Assembly: GCF_900188345.1 (NCBI RefSeq)
Contig: NZ_FZOD01000022.1
Coordinates: 76,249-140,248, forward strand
Origin: Streptosporangium subroseum
GTDB taxonomy: Bacteria > Actinomycetota > Actinomycetes > Streptosporangiales > Streptosporangiaceae
Direction: 5' to 3'
Length of the DNA stretch: 64,000 nt
The translations under genes were made by a program, and so were the position numbers. The notes under the pieces were generated by a model. The model ran no database searches and had not been told where the DNA came from. It saw nothing but the letters and a program-made list of their open reading frames with translations. Shown here one piece after another: positions 9,347-16,659 of this stretch. Positions within the stretch are counted from its first letter, which is position 1; every line of letters starts with the position of its first letter.

Positions 9347-10621
9347 CTACTTGGTGGCGGTGTCCCAGGCCGTGTCGAGTTTGGCCATCTCGCCCTTGAC
9401 GTCCGCGCTGGTGAACAGCGCCTGGCTGGCGGCGTAGAGCTGGTCGTTGAGGCCCGGCGGCATCGCGTCGTCGTTGCTGGCCCATCCGATGGAGGCGACC
9501 TTGGTGTTCTCGTCGGTGACGTAGGCGAAGGAGTCCTTGAACACCTGGCTGACCGTGACCTTGTAGTCGTCGAGGGTCTTGCCCTTGAGCATCGGGAACG
9601 CGCCGTCGCTCTCGATGAGCGCCTTCAGGTTGCCCGGGGCCAGCGACCACGCCTGGGCGAACTTGGTCGCGCCGGCCAGGTCCTTGGTCTTCGAGCTGAT
9701 CGCCATGGAGCCGCCGACGGCGAAGGGGATGACCACGGAGCCGTCATCGGTGGGGACGGGGAACGCGCCGAAGTTGTCGGCGTTGTCCTTCGGGACGGAG
9801 CCCAGGAACCAGCTGCCCATCATGTACATGGCGGCCTTGCCGCCGGTGAACTGCGTGATCGAGTCGGCGTACTTCACGCCGAGCGCGCCCTTGTCGAAGT
9901 AGCCCTCGGTGACGAGCTTCCGATACTTCTCGACCGCCGTGACGACGTTGGCGTCCGTGAACTTGACCTTGCCCGCGTACCTCTCCTGCAGCCACTGGGG
10001 GTTCTTGCCCAGGACGTCCGCGCTCAGGACGCCGACCAGCGGCATGCTGGCCGCGAACGGGTCACCGCCGCCCAGCTCCATCGGGGTGATGCCGGCGGCC
10101 TTGAGCTTGGCGCACACCGTCAGGAAGTCGGCCCAGGTCTTGGGCGGCTCCACACCCGCCTTGGCGAAGAGCTCCTTGTTGTAGAAGACCTCCGGGATGA
10201 TCTGGGAGTTCGTGGGCGGGATGTAGACCTTGCCCTTGAGCGCGTTGCCCTGGGGGAGCAGGAAGTTGGCGTCCACCCAGGTCTGGTCGTAGGGGACGAG
10301 CAGACCGGCGCCGGCGAAGGTGGACGGGGTGATCGACTGCAGAAGGTCCGGGAACTGGCCGGAGGCCTGCAGCTGCTTGGCGTATCCGTCCCTGTCGGTG
10401 CTCGGGGACGTGATCCGGTTGATCTTCACCCCGGGGGCCTCTTTCGAGGCGGCCGCGATCGAGTCGTTCCAGAAGGTCGAGTTGAGGCTGGGCGTCTCGA
10501 ACGTCATGTAGGTCAGGGTGCTGGTGCCGCTGCCGGTGCCGCCACTGCCGGCGCTCGTACAGGCGGTGGTCAGGGCGAGGGCACCGACAACGCATGTGGC
10601 GAGCATGGTCTTACGTATCAA
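9347..10621 (-). CDS. Extracellular sugar-binding lipoprotein of ABC importer
   Basis: 424 aa solute-binding protein (family 1, CUT1). A short signal peptide ends in a lipobox-like TTAC with Cys21, so it should be lipid-anchored outside the membrane. The body has the expected periplasmic-binding fold features (FYNKELFAKAGVEPPKTWADFL; AMYMMGSWFLGSVP). I chose the TTG at 10621 because a perfect AGGAGG lies 6 nt upstream; the first in-frame ATG is 21 nt from that site. A longer upstream frame is an antisense shadow of the repressor gene. It is the first gene of the leftward operon, preceded by a sigma70-like promoter and the LacI-type operator. Confidence 0.93.
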   Translation of the reverse strand: MIRKTMLATCVVGALALTTACTSAGSGGTGSGTSTLTYMTFETPSLNSTFWNDSIAAASKEAPGVKINRITSPSTDRDGYAKQLQASGQFPDLLQSITPSTFAGAGLLVPYDQTWVDANFLLPQGNALKGKVYIPPTNSQIIPEVFYNKELFAKAGVEPPKTWADFLTVCAKLKAAGITPMELGGGDPFAASMPLVGVLSADVLGKNPQWLQERYAGKVKFTDANVVTAVEKYRKLVTEGYFDKGALGVKYADSITQFTGGKAAMYMMGSWFLGSVPKDNADNFGAFPVPTDDGSVVIPFAVGGSMAISSKTKDLAGATKFAQAWSLAPGNLKALIESDGAFPMLKGKTLDDYKVTVSQVFKDSFAYVTDENTKVASIGWASNDDAMPPGLNDQLYAASQALFTSADVKGEMAKLDTAWDTATK

Positions 10622-10700
10622 GATCGTCCTCCTTCGGTCGTGTCGCACGGTTGAGTTTTTCGTCGAGCATGGTCCGGCGAGCTGTATGCAGGCACCTTGC

Positions 10701-10743
10701 GATAACGTTATCCCGAGAATAGGAAGTTTCGCCGGTGTGTCAA
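10701..10743 (-). promoter_or_regulatory. Promoter and LacI-family operator of the sugar operon
   Basis: On the minus strand TTGACA (10743-10738) is followed after 16 nt by TATTCT (10721-10716). The 12-bp perfect palindrome GATAACGTTATC (10701-10712) covers the expected transcription start. The operator has the central CG typical of LacI/GalR sites. It lies about 80 bp before the binding-protein start and about 120 bp before the divergent repressor start, so it could control both. Confidence 0.8.
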
Positions 10744-10834
10744 GGGTGTTGCCCGGATCGAAACCCGACGGGGCACGGAAGTCGATATCCGGGTGGATAG
10801 GTTGGCACCCGGGAAAAAGGGGAGGATCGCAGCG

Positions 10835-11863
10835 ATGACCGAGCGCACGGTTGAGGGCACCGCAGGGCGACGCCGTGGCAAGCGGCCCACGATGCTGGAT
10901 GTCGCCCGCACGGCCGGAGTCGCGCTGCGCACCGTGTCCCGGGTGGTCAACGACGATCCCACCGTGGGCCAGGACCTGGTCAAACGGGTGCGCGCGGCCA
11001 TCGTCACCCTTGACTACGAGCCCGATGAGCGCGCCCAGCAGCTGCGCCGGGGCGTCAGCGGCACCATCGGCGCCGCGGTGCGCAACCTCGCGGACGCCCA
11101 CCCGGTGCTCAGCGCGATCGACCAGGCGGCGCGGAAGGCCAAGCTCACCGTGCTGGCCATGTCGACCGAGGACGAGGAGCAGCGCGAGCGCGAGGCGGTC
11201 ATGTCCATGTGCCGCAAGCGCGTGGACGGGATCATCATCGAACCCATAAGCGCCAACCACCAGTATCTGGCGCCCGAGATCGAGGCCGGAATGCCCGTGG
11301 TGGCCTTCGACCGGCCGACCGGCGGGGTCCCCGCGGACGCCGTGCTGTCGGACAACGCCGCGGGCATCGGCACGGCCTTCCGCCACCTCGTCCAGCACGG
11401 GCACAACCGCATCGCCTACATCGGCGACCACGAGCGCATCTTCACCGGACGCGAGCGCGCCGCCTCCTTCCGCGCCTGCGTCACGGCCAACGGCGGCCCG
11501 CTGGAGGGCATGGTCCATGCCGGGGCCGTCGAGCCCGCGCGCATCGCCAGCGCTCTGACCACGGCATTCGATGGTCCCACGCCCGCGACCGCCCTCATCA
11601 CCGGCAACGTCGCCACGACCGTGGAGGTCCTGCGCTACCTCGGCGCCGACGCCGGCCGGATCGCGATCGTCGCCTTCGACGACTTCCTGCTGGCCGACCT
11701 CCTGCGCCCCGCCCTGACCGTCATCGCCCAGAACAGCGCGACGATAGGGCGAACGGCCATCGAGCTGCTCCTGGCCCGCGCCGCCGATCCCACCCGGCCG
11801 GTCCAGAGCGTGACGGTCCCGGTCGAGCTCATTCCCCGGGGGTCGGGCGAGCTCCGGCCGTAG
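10835..11863 (+). CDS. LacI/GalR-family transcriptional repressor
   Basis: 342 aa. An N-terminal LacI helix-turn-helix (MLDVARTAGVALRTVSRVVN, about residues 20-40) is followed by a hinge and a periplasmic-binding-protein-like ligand domain (VVAFDRPTGG, HNRIAYIGD, IAIVAFDDF). It should bind DNA as a dimer and release it on sugar binding. The ATG at 10835 is chosen because GGGGAGG lies 9 nt upstream; a longer frame from 10793 lacks a site. It is divergent from the transporter/glycosidase operon and followed by the CocE-like gene, and both neighbours carry the same palindromic operator. Local regulation of a sugar-use regulon is therefore likely. Confidence 0.93.
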   Translation: MTERTVEGTAGRRRGKRPTMLDVARTAGVALRTVSRVVNDDPTVGQDLVKRVRAAIVTLDYEPDERAQQLRRGVSGTIGAAVRNLADAHPVLSAIDQAARKAKLTVLAMSTEDEEQREREAVMSMCRKRVDGIIIEPISANHQYLAPEIEAGMPVVAFDRPTGGVPADAVLSDNAAGIGTAFRHLVQHGHNRIAYIGDHERIFTGRERAASFRACVTANGGPLEGMVHAGAVEPARIASALTTAFDGPTPATALITGNVATTVEVLRYLGADAGRIAIVAFDDFLLADLLRPALTVIAQNSATIGRTAIELLLARAADPTRPVQSVTVPVELIPRGSGELRP

Positions 11864-11955
11864 GCCGTCGGACACCCCACGCCACACCCCGCGGTCCCGC
11901 TCCGGAACCGGTCCGTCGGGCGCGATTCCATCTCTCCACCCGCGCGTCGGGCAAT

Positions 11956-11977
11956 GTTTCTGTCATGTCACAGAAAC
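11956..11977. promoter_or_regulatory. Inverted repeat upstream of the CocE-like gene
   Basis: GTTTCTGT (11956-11963) and ACAGAAAC (11970-11977) are perfect 8-bp arms around a 6-nt centre. It lies about 30 bp before the LacI-type operator, in the region where a promoter for the hydrolase gene is expected. It may be a second regulator's site; nothing identifies the protein. Confidence 0.4.
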
Positions 11978-12008
11978 CCTTTCCCCAAGGACTACCTGCC
12001 CTTATCGC

Positions 12009-12020
12009 GATAACGTTATC
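12009..12020. promoter_or_regulatory. Second LacI-family operator, identical to the first
   Basis: GATAACGTTATC recurs exactly, and the shared block with the 10.7 kb site is 14 bp (GCGATAACGTTATC). It lies 60 bp before the GTG start of the CocE-like hydrolase. Two identical perfect palindromes flanking one LacI gene strongly suggest that this repressor controls both transcription units. Confidence 0.8.
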
Positions 12021-12080
12021 TTCACGTAGGGCGACCCCGCGCTGACCCGGGTTCGCTCTGCCTTTCGAGGGAGGGCTCCG

Positions 12081-13766
12081 GTGGGAGACGTACTGATCGA
12101 CTTCGATGTCCCCGGCGAGATGCGCGACGGCACCGTCCTGCGCGCCGACGTCTTCCGGCCGACCCGCGACGGTCCCTGGCCCGTGCTGCTCGTACGGTCT
12201 CCCTACGGCAAGCAGGACCCGAACATCTTCAGGATCCTGGAGCCCCTGGCCGCGGTGCGCCGCGGATACATGGTCGTGCTCCAGGACACCCGCGGGCGCT
12301 CCGGCTCCGACGGAGACTGGGAGCCGCTGACGAACGAGCGGGCGGACGGGCACGACACCGTGCGCTGGGCGGCCGCGCTACCCGGCTCCAACGGGCTCGT
12401 GGGCATGTACGGTCCCAGCTACCTGGGCAACGCGCAGTGGATGGCGGCGGCGGGCGGCCCGCCGGAGTTGAGGGCCATCGTCCCGGGGTTCACCTGGTCG
12501 GAGCCCTTCGACGGCCTGTTCGGCCGCGGCGGGGCGGTCGAGCTGGGCCTCAGCGCGAGCTGGTCCCTCTCCCAGGGCCCCGACCTCCTCGCCCGCAGGT
12601 GGAAGGACTCTCCCGCTGACCTCCATCGCGAGCTCACCGCGCTGGTCTCCGAGATCGACGCCCTGGCGACCAGAACGTACTGGGAGCTGCCGTCCGGCGC
12701 GTTTCCCGCGTTCGAGCGGGCCGGGGTCCCGGACCTGGGCTACCAGCGGGCCCTCGCCGATCCGGAGGCCGCGGACGACTGCCGCGTCGCGGGCACCTAC
12801 GACCGGGTCGACGTCCCCGTCTTCAACGTCGGCGGCTGGTTCGACGTCTTCCTGCAGGGAACCCTGGACAACCACATCGCGATGAGCGCCGCGGGCAGGC
12901 CGTCGACCCTGCTGATCGGGCCGTGGTCGCACCAGGGGCAGTCGGGTCAGCAGGGCGAGGTCAACTTCGGGGTGGCGGCCGACCAGGGAAGCATCGACCT
13001 CCGGGCCTCCCTGGGAGACCTGCGGCTCGACTGGCTGGACCGCCGGCTGAAGCCGGGCCGTCCCGCGGCTCCGGACGGCAGGCCGGTACGGATCTTCGTC
13101 ACGGGGGTCAACCGGTGGCGCGACGAGGACGCGTGGCCTCTGGCCCGGAGCGTGGACACCCCGATGTACCTGCGCGAGGACGGCGGCCTCTCATTCGAGG
13201 CGCCTCGTGCCGGCAAACAGCCGGACACCTACCGGTACGACCCCGCCGATCCGGTCATCACCCTCGGCGGCACCCTGCTGATGTCTAGTGAGTTCCCTCC
13301 CGGCCCCTACGACCAGCGCCGCGTCGAAGAACGGCCGGACGTGCTCGTCTACACCGGCGAGCCGCTCGAAGCCGACCTGGAGGTGACCGGCCGCGTCCGC
13401 GTCTCGCTGGTCACCTCCTCCACCGCGCCCTCGACGGACTGGGTGGCCCGGCTCTGCGACGTCGGCGTCGACTCCGTGTCGCGCAATCTCACGGACGGGA
13501 TCCTCCGTGTCTCGGGCGTGCCGGGCGAGCCCGCGGAACACGAGATCGACCTGTGGTCGATCGGTCACGTGTTCCTCGAAGGTCATCGGATCCGGGTCCA
13601 GATCACGTCGAGCAACTTCCCGAGATGGGACCGCAACCTCAACACCGGCGAACCGGCCGAGGCGGCGACCGTCATGAGCGTCGCGGACCAGACGGTGTTC
13701 CACGACGCGGTCAGGGCATCAAAGATCGTCCTGCCGGTCGTGCCGCCCGAAGACCTCGCTCGCTGA
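12081..13766 (+). CDS. CocE/NonD-family acyl hydrolase (X-Pro dipeptidyl-peptidase S15-like)
   Basis: 561 aa alpha/beta hydrolase. The nucleophile elbow is GPSYLG with Ser113; a likely catalytic Asp lies in GGWFDVFLQG and the His in LIGPWSHQGQ. A C-terminal jelly-roll domain typical of CocE/S15 enzymes follows (LVTSSTAPSTDWVARLCDV). No signal peptide is seen, so action is probably intracellular. Known relatives cleave X-Pro dipeptides or esters; here the LacI operator upstream suggests removal of an acyl or ester group from the imported saccharide, which is inference. GTG start at 12081 with GAGGGAGG 6-13 nt upstream. Its stop codon lies inside the first unit of a 16-bp tandem repeat. Confidence 0.85.
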   Translation: MGDVLIDFDVPGEMRDGTVLRADVFRPTRDGPWPVLLVRSPYGKQDPNIFRILEPLAAVRRGYMVVLQDTRGRSGSDGDWEPLTNERADGHDTVRWAAALPGSNGLVGMYGPSYLGNAQWMAAAGGPPELRAIVPGFTWSEPFDGLFGRGGAVELGLSASWSLSQGPDLLARRWKDSPADLHRELTALVSEIDALATRTYWELPSGAFPAFERAGVPDLGYQRALADPEAADDCRVAGTYDRVDVPVFNVGGWFDVFLQGTLDNHIAMSAAGRPSTLLIGPWSHQGQSGQQGEVNFGVAADQGSIDLRASLGDLRLDWLDRRLKPGRPAAPDGRPVRIFVTGVNRWRDEDAWPLARSVDTPMYLREDGGLSFEAPRAGKQPDTYRYDPADPVITLGGTLLMSSEFPPGPYDQRRVEERPDVLVYTGEPLEADLEVTGRVRVSLVTSSTAPSTDWVARLCDVGVDSVSRNLTDGILRVSGVPGEPAEHEIDLWSIGHVFLEGHRIRVQITSSNFPRWDRNLNTGEPAEAATVMSVADQTVFHDAVRASKIVLPVVPPEDLAR

Positions 13767-13820
13767 CGGCCCCGCTCGCTGACGGCCCCGCTCGCTGACG
13801 GCACCGCTCGCTGACGGCAC
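13757..13820. repeat. Four tandem 16-bp repeats over the stop codon of the CocE-like gene
   Basis: Four back-to-back copies of CGCTCGCTGACGGCMC at 13757, 13773, 13789 and 13805. The first two end CCC and the last two CAC. The stop codon TGA of the hydrolase gene (13764-13766) lies in copy 1, so each copy carries that TGA. Confidence 0.95.
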
Positions 13821-14057
13821 CGTCCACGGTTGACCGATGATGCCGACTGTCGCGTAAAGTAGCCGGAGTATCGCGTAGAGCAACAGGTGAATGCTCTTTC
13901 CTCACCGCCTTACTCGCCTCCCGGCCGGACCGTCGCCCGACCGGGGGGCGAGGTGGGGAGCCGTGCTGGTGAAAGGTGGCTGTTCATCCAGTTTCGTTAT
14001 GTGTGGGGCGGTAAGTTGGGGCGGGTGTCCACGTCAGCGATCGATGTCAGGTCCCCC

Positions 14058-15293
14058 ATGACCACACCCCGCACCCGGCTGGCATGGCTGGACGCGCTGC
14101 GCGGGCTCGGTGCCATCGCGGTGCTGCTGGAGCACATGCTGCCCTGGCTCCTGCCCGCCCTTCCACGGCAGTACGTGTTCAACGTGGGGATGTACGGCGT
14201 CCTGGTGTTCTTCCTGGTCAGCGGTTACATCATCCCGGTCTCGCTGGAGGGGCGCGGCGATGTGCGGGCCTTCTGGATCAGCCGGCTCTTCCGGCTCTAT
14301 CCGGTGTATCTCCTGGTCACGGTCTTCGTCCTGGTGATGGCCTTCTGGATACCGGTCCGCAACCAGGTGCCCCGGGACCTGTCGGCCGTGTCCGCGCACA
14401 TCACGATGCTGCTGGACGTCGTGCACGTCGGCGGCCTGGCGGACACCATGTGGACGCTCTCCTACGAGATGGTCTTCTACCTGGTGGTCACCGCGCTGTT
14501 CATCGGCGGGCTGCACCGCCGGAGCGGGACCCTCGCCATCGGGTTCGGCGGTGTGGCCGTCGTCGCGGGGCTGGTGCTGTCGGCGCCGCTGCTCAAGGGC
14601 CCCTGGCCCGCCACCGTGTCGTGCGTGATCTTCGTGGTGGGCGTGGTGTGCCTGGTCAGCGGCCGGTTCCGGGTCCCCGCCGCCTACGTCCTCGCCGCGA
14701 CGGCCCTGGTCCTGCTGCTTTTCGCGGGCTTCGTGCCGTGGCTGGGCGCGGCGATCCTCGCGGTGATGTTCATCGGGACCGCGATCCGCCGCTGGGAGCA
14801 GGGGACGGGCGGGCTCTGGCCCGTCGCCGTCGCGACCGTGCTCGTGGCGCTGTCCCCGGTGTGGTCGATCCAGGCGGGCTGGTGGTGGGTCCAGCCGGCC
14901 GCGTGGTTCATCACGATGGCCCTCGCCGGTGGGACGTTCGCGGGCGCGATGGCTCTGCGCCACCGGAGCCTGCCCCGTTTCCTCGTCTGGCTGGGTCTGA
15001 TCAGCTACTCGGTCTACCTCCTGCACCACCCGCTGCTGAAGCTCGCGTACGCCGTCGCCGGAGATGTGCGAGCCATGCAGCCGGTGGTGCAGGTGATGTT
15101 GTCGGCAGGTTTTGTCGCGCTGGTGCTCGGTCTGAGCTGGCTCACCTACCGCTACCTGGAGCTTCCCATGCAGCGGCTGGGCAAGCGGCTGGCTCAGCCC
15201 GGGTTGTCGGCCGGCGACTCCGCCGACATCTCCGAGTCCGTGGTGGGCGCGTCGACGAAGAGGTCCTTGTCCAGCTCGGATCCTACCGGGTAG
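14058..15293 (+). CDS. Membrane acyltransferase, acyltransferase-3 (OafA/YrhL) family
   Basis: About 411 aa with roughly ten membrane segments. The N-terminus has the family signature RLAWLDALRGLGAIAVLLEHM, with the conserved Arg and His, and LFRLYPVYLL follows. Such proteins move O-acyl groups across the membrane onto sugars of surface polymers or natural products. I take ATG 14058, just before the signature; GTG 14025 in the same frame is possible, and no start has a strong ribosome site. A TTGACC-19-TAAAGT promoter candidate lies at 13830-13860. The last 33 codons overlap the 3' end of the opposite-strand deacetylase by 100 bp, so the Ser-rich C-terminal tail may be unconserved read-through. 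Confidence 0.88.
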   Translation: MTTPRTRLAWLDALRGLGAIAVLLEHMLPWLLPALPRQYVFNVGMYGVLVFFLVSGYIIPVSLEGRGDVRAFWISRLFRLYPVYLLVTVFVLVMAFWIPVRNQVPRDLSAVSAHITMLLDVVHVGGLADTMWTLSYEMVFYLVVTALFIGGLHRRSGTLAIGFGGVAVVAGLVLSAPLLKGPWPATVSCVIFVVGVVCLVSGRFRVPAAYVLAATALVLLLFAGFVPWLGAAILAVMFIGTAIRRWEQGTGGLWPVAVATVLVALSPVWSIQAGWWWVQPAAWFITMALAGGTFAGAMALRHRSLPRFLVWLGLISYSVYLLHHPLLKLAYAVAGDVRAMQPVVQVMLSAGFVALVLGLSWLTYRYLELPMQRLGKRLAQPGLSAGDSADISESVVGASTKRSLSSSDPTG

Positions 15294-16075
15294 ATGTCGC
15301 CCGGCTCCAGACCCTTCGCGCCGCGCAGCGAGGAGACGGACACGACGTGGTAGCCCTGCTTCTGCAGCGCGACCAGAAGCTTCGGCATCACCTTGACGGT
15401 CTGCTCGACCCAGTCGTGCATGAGGATGACGCCGTCACGCTTGGCGTTCTTGAGCACCTCGTTGTAGATGGCCGTCTCGTTCTTGGTCGCCCAGTCGCGG
15501 GAGCCGCCGTTCCACAGCAGGATCGGCATCTTCATCTCGGTCGCGATCGCCTGCACCCGCGAGTCGAGCTCGCCGTACGGCGGGCGGATGATCGTCGGGT
15601 ACTTCCCGGTGGCCTGCTTGACGATGGCCTGGGTCTTGTCCAGCTCCTCGCGGACCTTGTCCTCGGTCAGGTCACGCAGGTGCGGGTGGGTGTAGCTGTG
15701 GTTGCCGATCTCGTGGCCCTCGACGACCATGCGCTTGGCGAAGGCCGGGCGCGACTTCACGTACTGACCTTCAAGAAGGAACGTCGCCTTGGACTTGTAC
15801 TTCTTCAGGGTGTCGAGCAGTTTGTCGGCGTACTTGCCGGGACCGTCGTCGAAGGTCAGCGCGATGCACTTGACCTTCGCGCAGTCGACGGGCGCGACTG
15901 GGGCGGCGGACTTGGCCTTGTCCGTCGTCGTGGCCTTGTCCGTCGTGGTGGGCTTCGCGGTCGTGGTGGGCTTCGCAGTCGGGGTGGGCAGCTCCGCGCT
16001 CCACGCGGCTGTCGGTGTGGCGACCAGGGCGACCGCGGATACGGCGGCCATCAGCAATTGGGCTGGAGACTTCAT
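15194..16075 (-). CDS. Secreted polysaccharide deacetylase (NodB domain)
   Basis: 293 aa. A signal peptide (1-27) and a Thr/Lys/Ala-rich linker (about 30-57, PTTTAK-like units) precede a CE4/NodB domain. Motif 1 is LTFDDGPG (Asp76/Asp77), motif 2 is NHSYTHPHL with the metal-binding His pair, and motif 3 is RPPYGELDS. Motif 4 is seen around WNGGSRDW and motif 5 is ILMHDW. All metal and catalytic residues appear present, so it is probably an active wall-associated N-deacetylase acting on peptidoglycan or another amino-sugar polymer. The start at ATG 16075 begins the signal peptide. It is convergent with the acyltransferase, sharing 100 bp. Confidence 0.92.
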   Translation of the reverse strand: MKSPAQLLMAAVSAVALVATPTAAWSAELPTPTAKPTTTAKPTTTDKATTTDKAKSAAPVAPVDCAKVKCIALTFDDGPGKYADKLLDTLKKYKSKATFLLEGQYVKSRPAFAKRMVVEGHEIGNHSYTHPHLRDLTEDKVREELDKTQAIVKQATGKYPTIIRPPYGELDSRVQAIATEMKMPILLWNGGSRDWATKNETAIYNEVLKNAKRDGVILMHDWVEQTVKVMPKLLVALQKQGYHVVSVSSLRGAKGLEPGDIYPVGSELDKDLFVDAPTTDSEMSAESPADNPG

Positions 16076-16659
16076 GAGGGGGAGCTCCGGACGTTGCGGG
16101 TGATAACAGAGGGACAGAAGAAAGCATCGTATCCGGACACTTCGCCCAAGAGCCGGTCGTCCGGGCTTCTGCCAGCCGCCGTTCAGACTTCTGCCAGCCA
16201 TTACTCAGGGTGGAATCCGCCCCAAAGCCGATAAGAGATCACAACGCTTGACGGCGGCCGCGGCCGTGGGGATCCACCGTCGCGGCGGCATGGCCGGTCG
16301 GGGCCAGGTGGCCCCCGGCCAATCGGCTCTTTATGACACTTGGACTCATGGTGACGGAGAGTATCCGCTACGATCGCGGACCGTGAACGACTCGTCGGAA
16401 CGGGGGGACGACGATGACCGCTGTCAACGGGCATGATCACTCCTTCTCCCCGATCGCGATCTTCCTCTTCGCAGGCCAGGGGTTGCGCATGACCGGTGGG
16501 GCGGTGGGTGCCCGGGTCGTCGTGGAGACCTCTGGCCCGCCCACCGCCTCGGCGGCGAGGTGTTTCTCGCCGCCGGCCCATCGCTCACCGGCATCCATCT
16601 CCTGGTGTCCGCGCTGACGCCGGACGTCCAGGCCACACCTGACTGAATTGAGCAGTTCC
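16076..16659. other. Intergenic stretch between the deacetylase and the glycopolymer cluster
   Basis: About 580 bp between divergent units. It must hold the promoters for the deacetylase (minus) and the surface-polymer cluster (plus). Two 12-bp direct copies of CTTCTGCCAGCC lie at 16166 and 16188. A weakly supported 67-codon ORF is at 16414-16617. Nothing else is recognised. Confidence 0.5.
16414..16617 (+). CDS. Small hypothetical ORF, uncertain
   Basis: 67 codons from an ATG preceded by GGGGGGACGACG, a plausible ribosome-binding site. The product starts MTAVNGHDHSFSPIAIFLF with a short hydrophobic stretch, then becomes Ala/Pro/Ser-rich without a recognisable domain. The +1 shifted frame over its second half (about 16530-16645) reads more like a protein than the annotated frame, so this could be a frameshifted remnant. 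It lies 43 bp before the first glycopolymer gene. I do not recognise it. Confidence 0.25.
   Translation: MTAVNGHDHSFSPIAIFLFAGQGLRMTGGAVGARVVVETSGPPTASAARCFSPPAHRSPASISWCPR

Noticed and set aside
10622..11887. 422-residue N-terminal extension of the sugar-binding lipoprotein
   Set aside because: It is the antisense shadow of the LacI gene; AGGAGG and the lipoprotein signal peptide place the start at 10621.
14084..16234. Plus-strand open frame of 716 codons crossing the acyltransferase and deacetylase region
   Set aside because: It is in the wrong frame for the acyltransferase and antisense to the deacetylase; both real genes have full family motifs.
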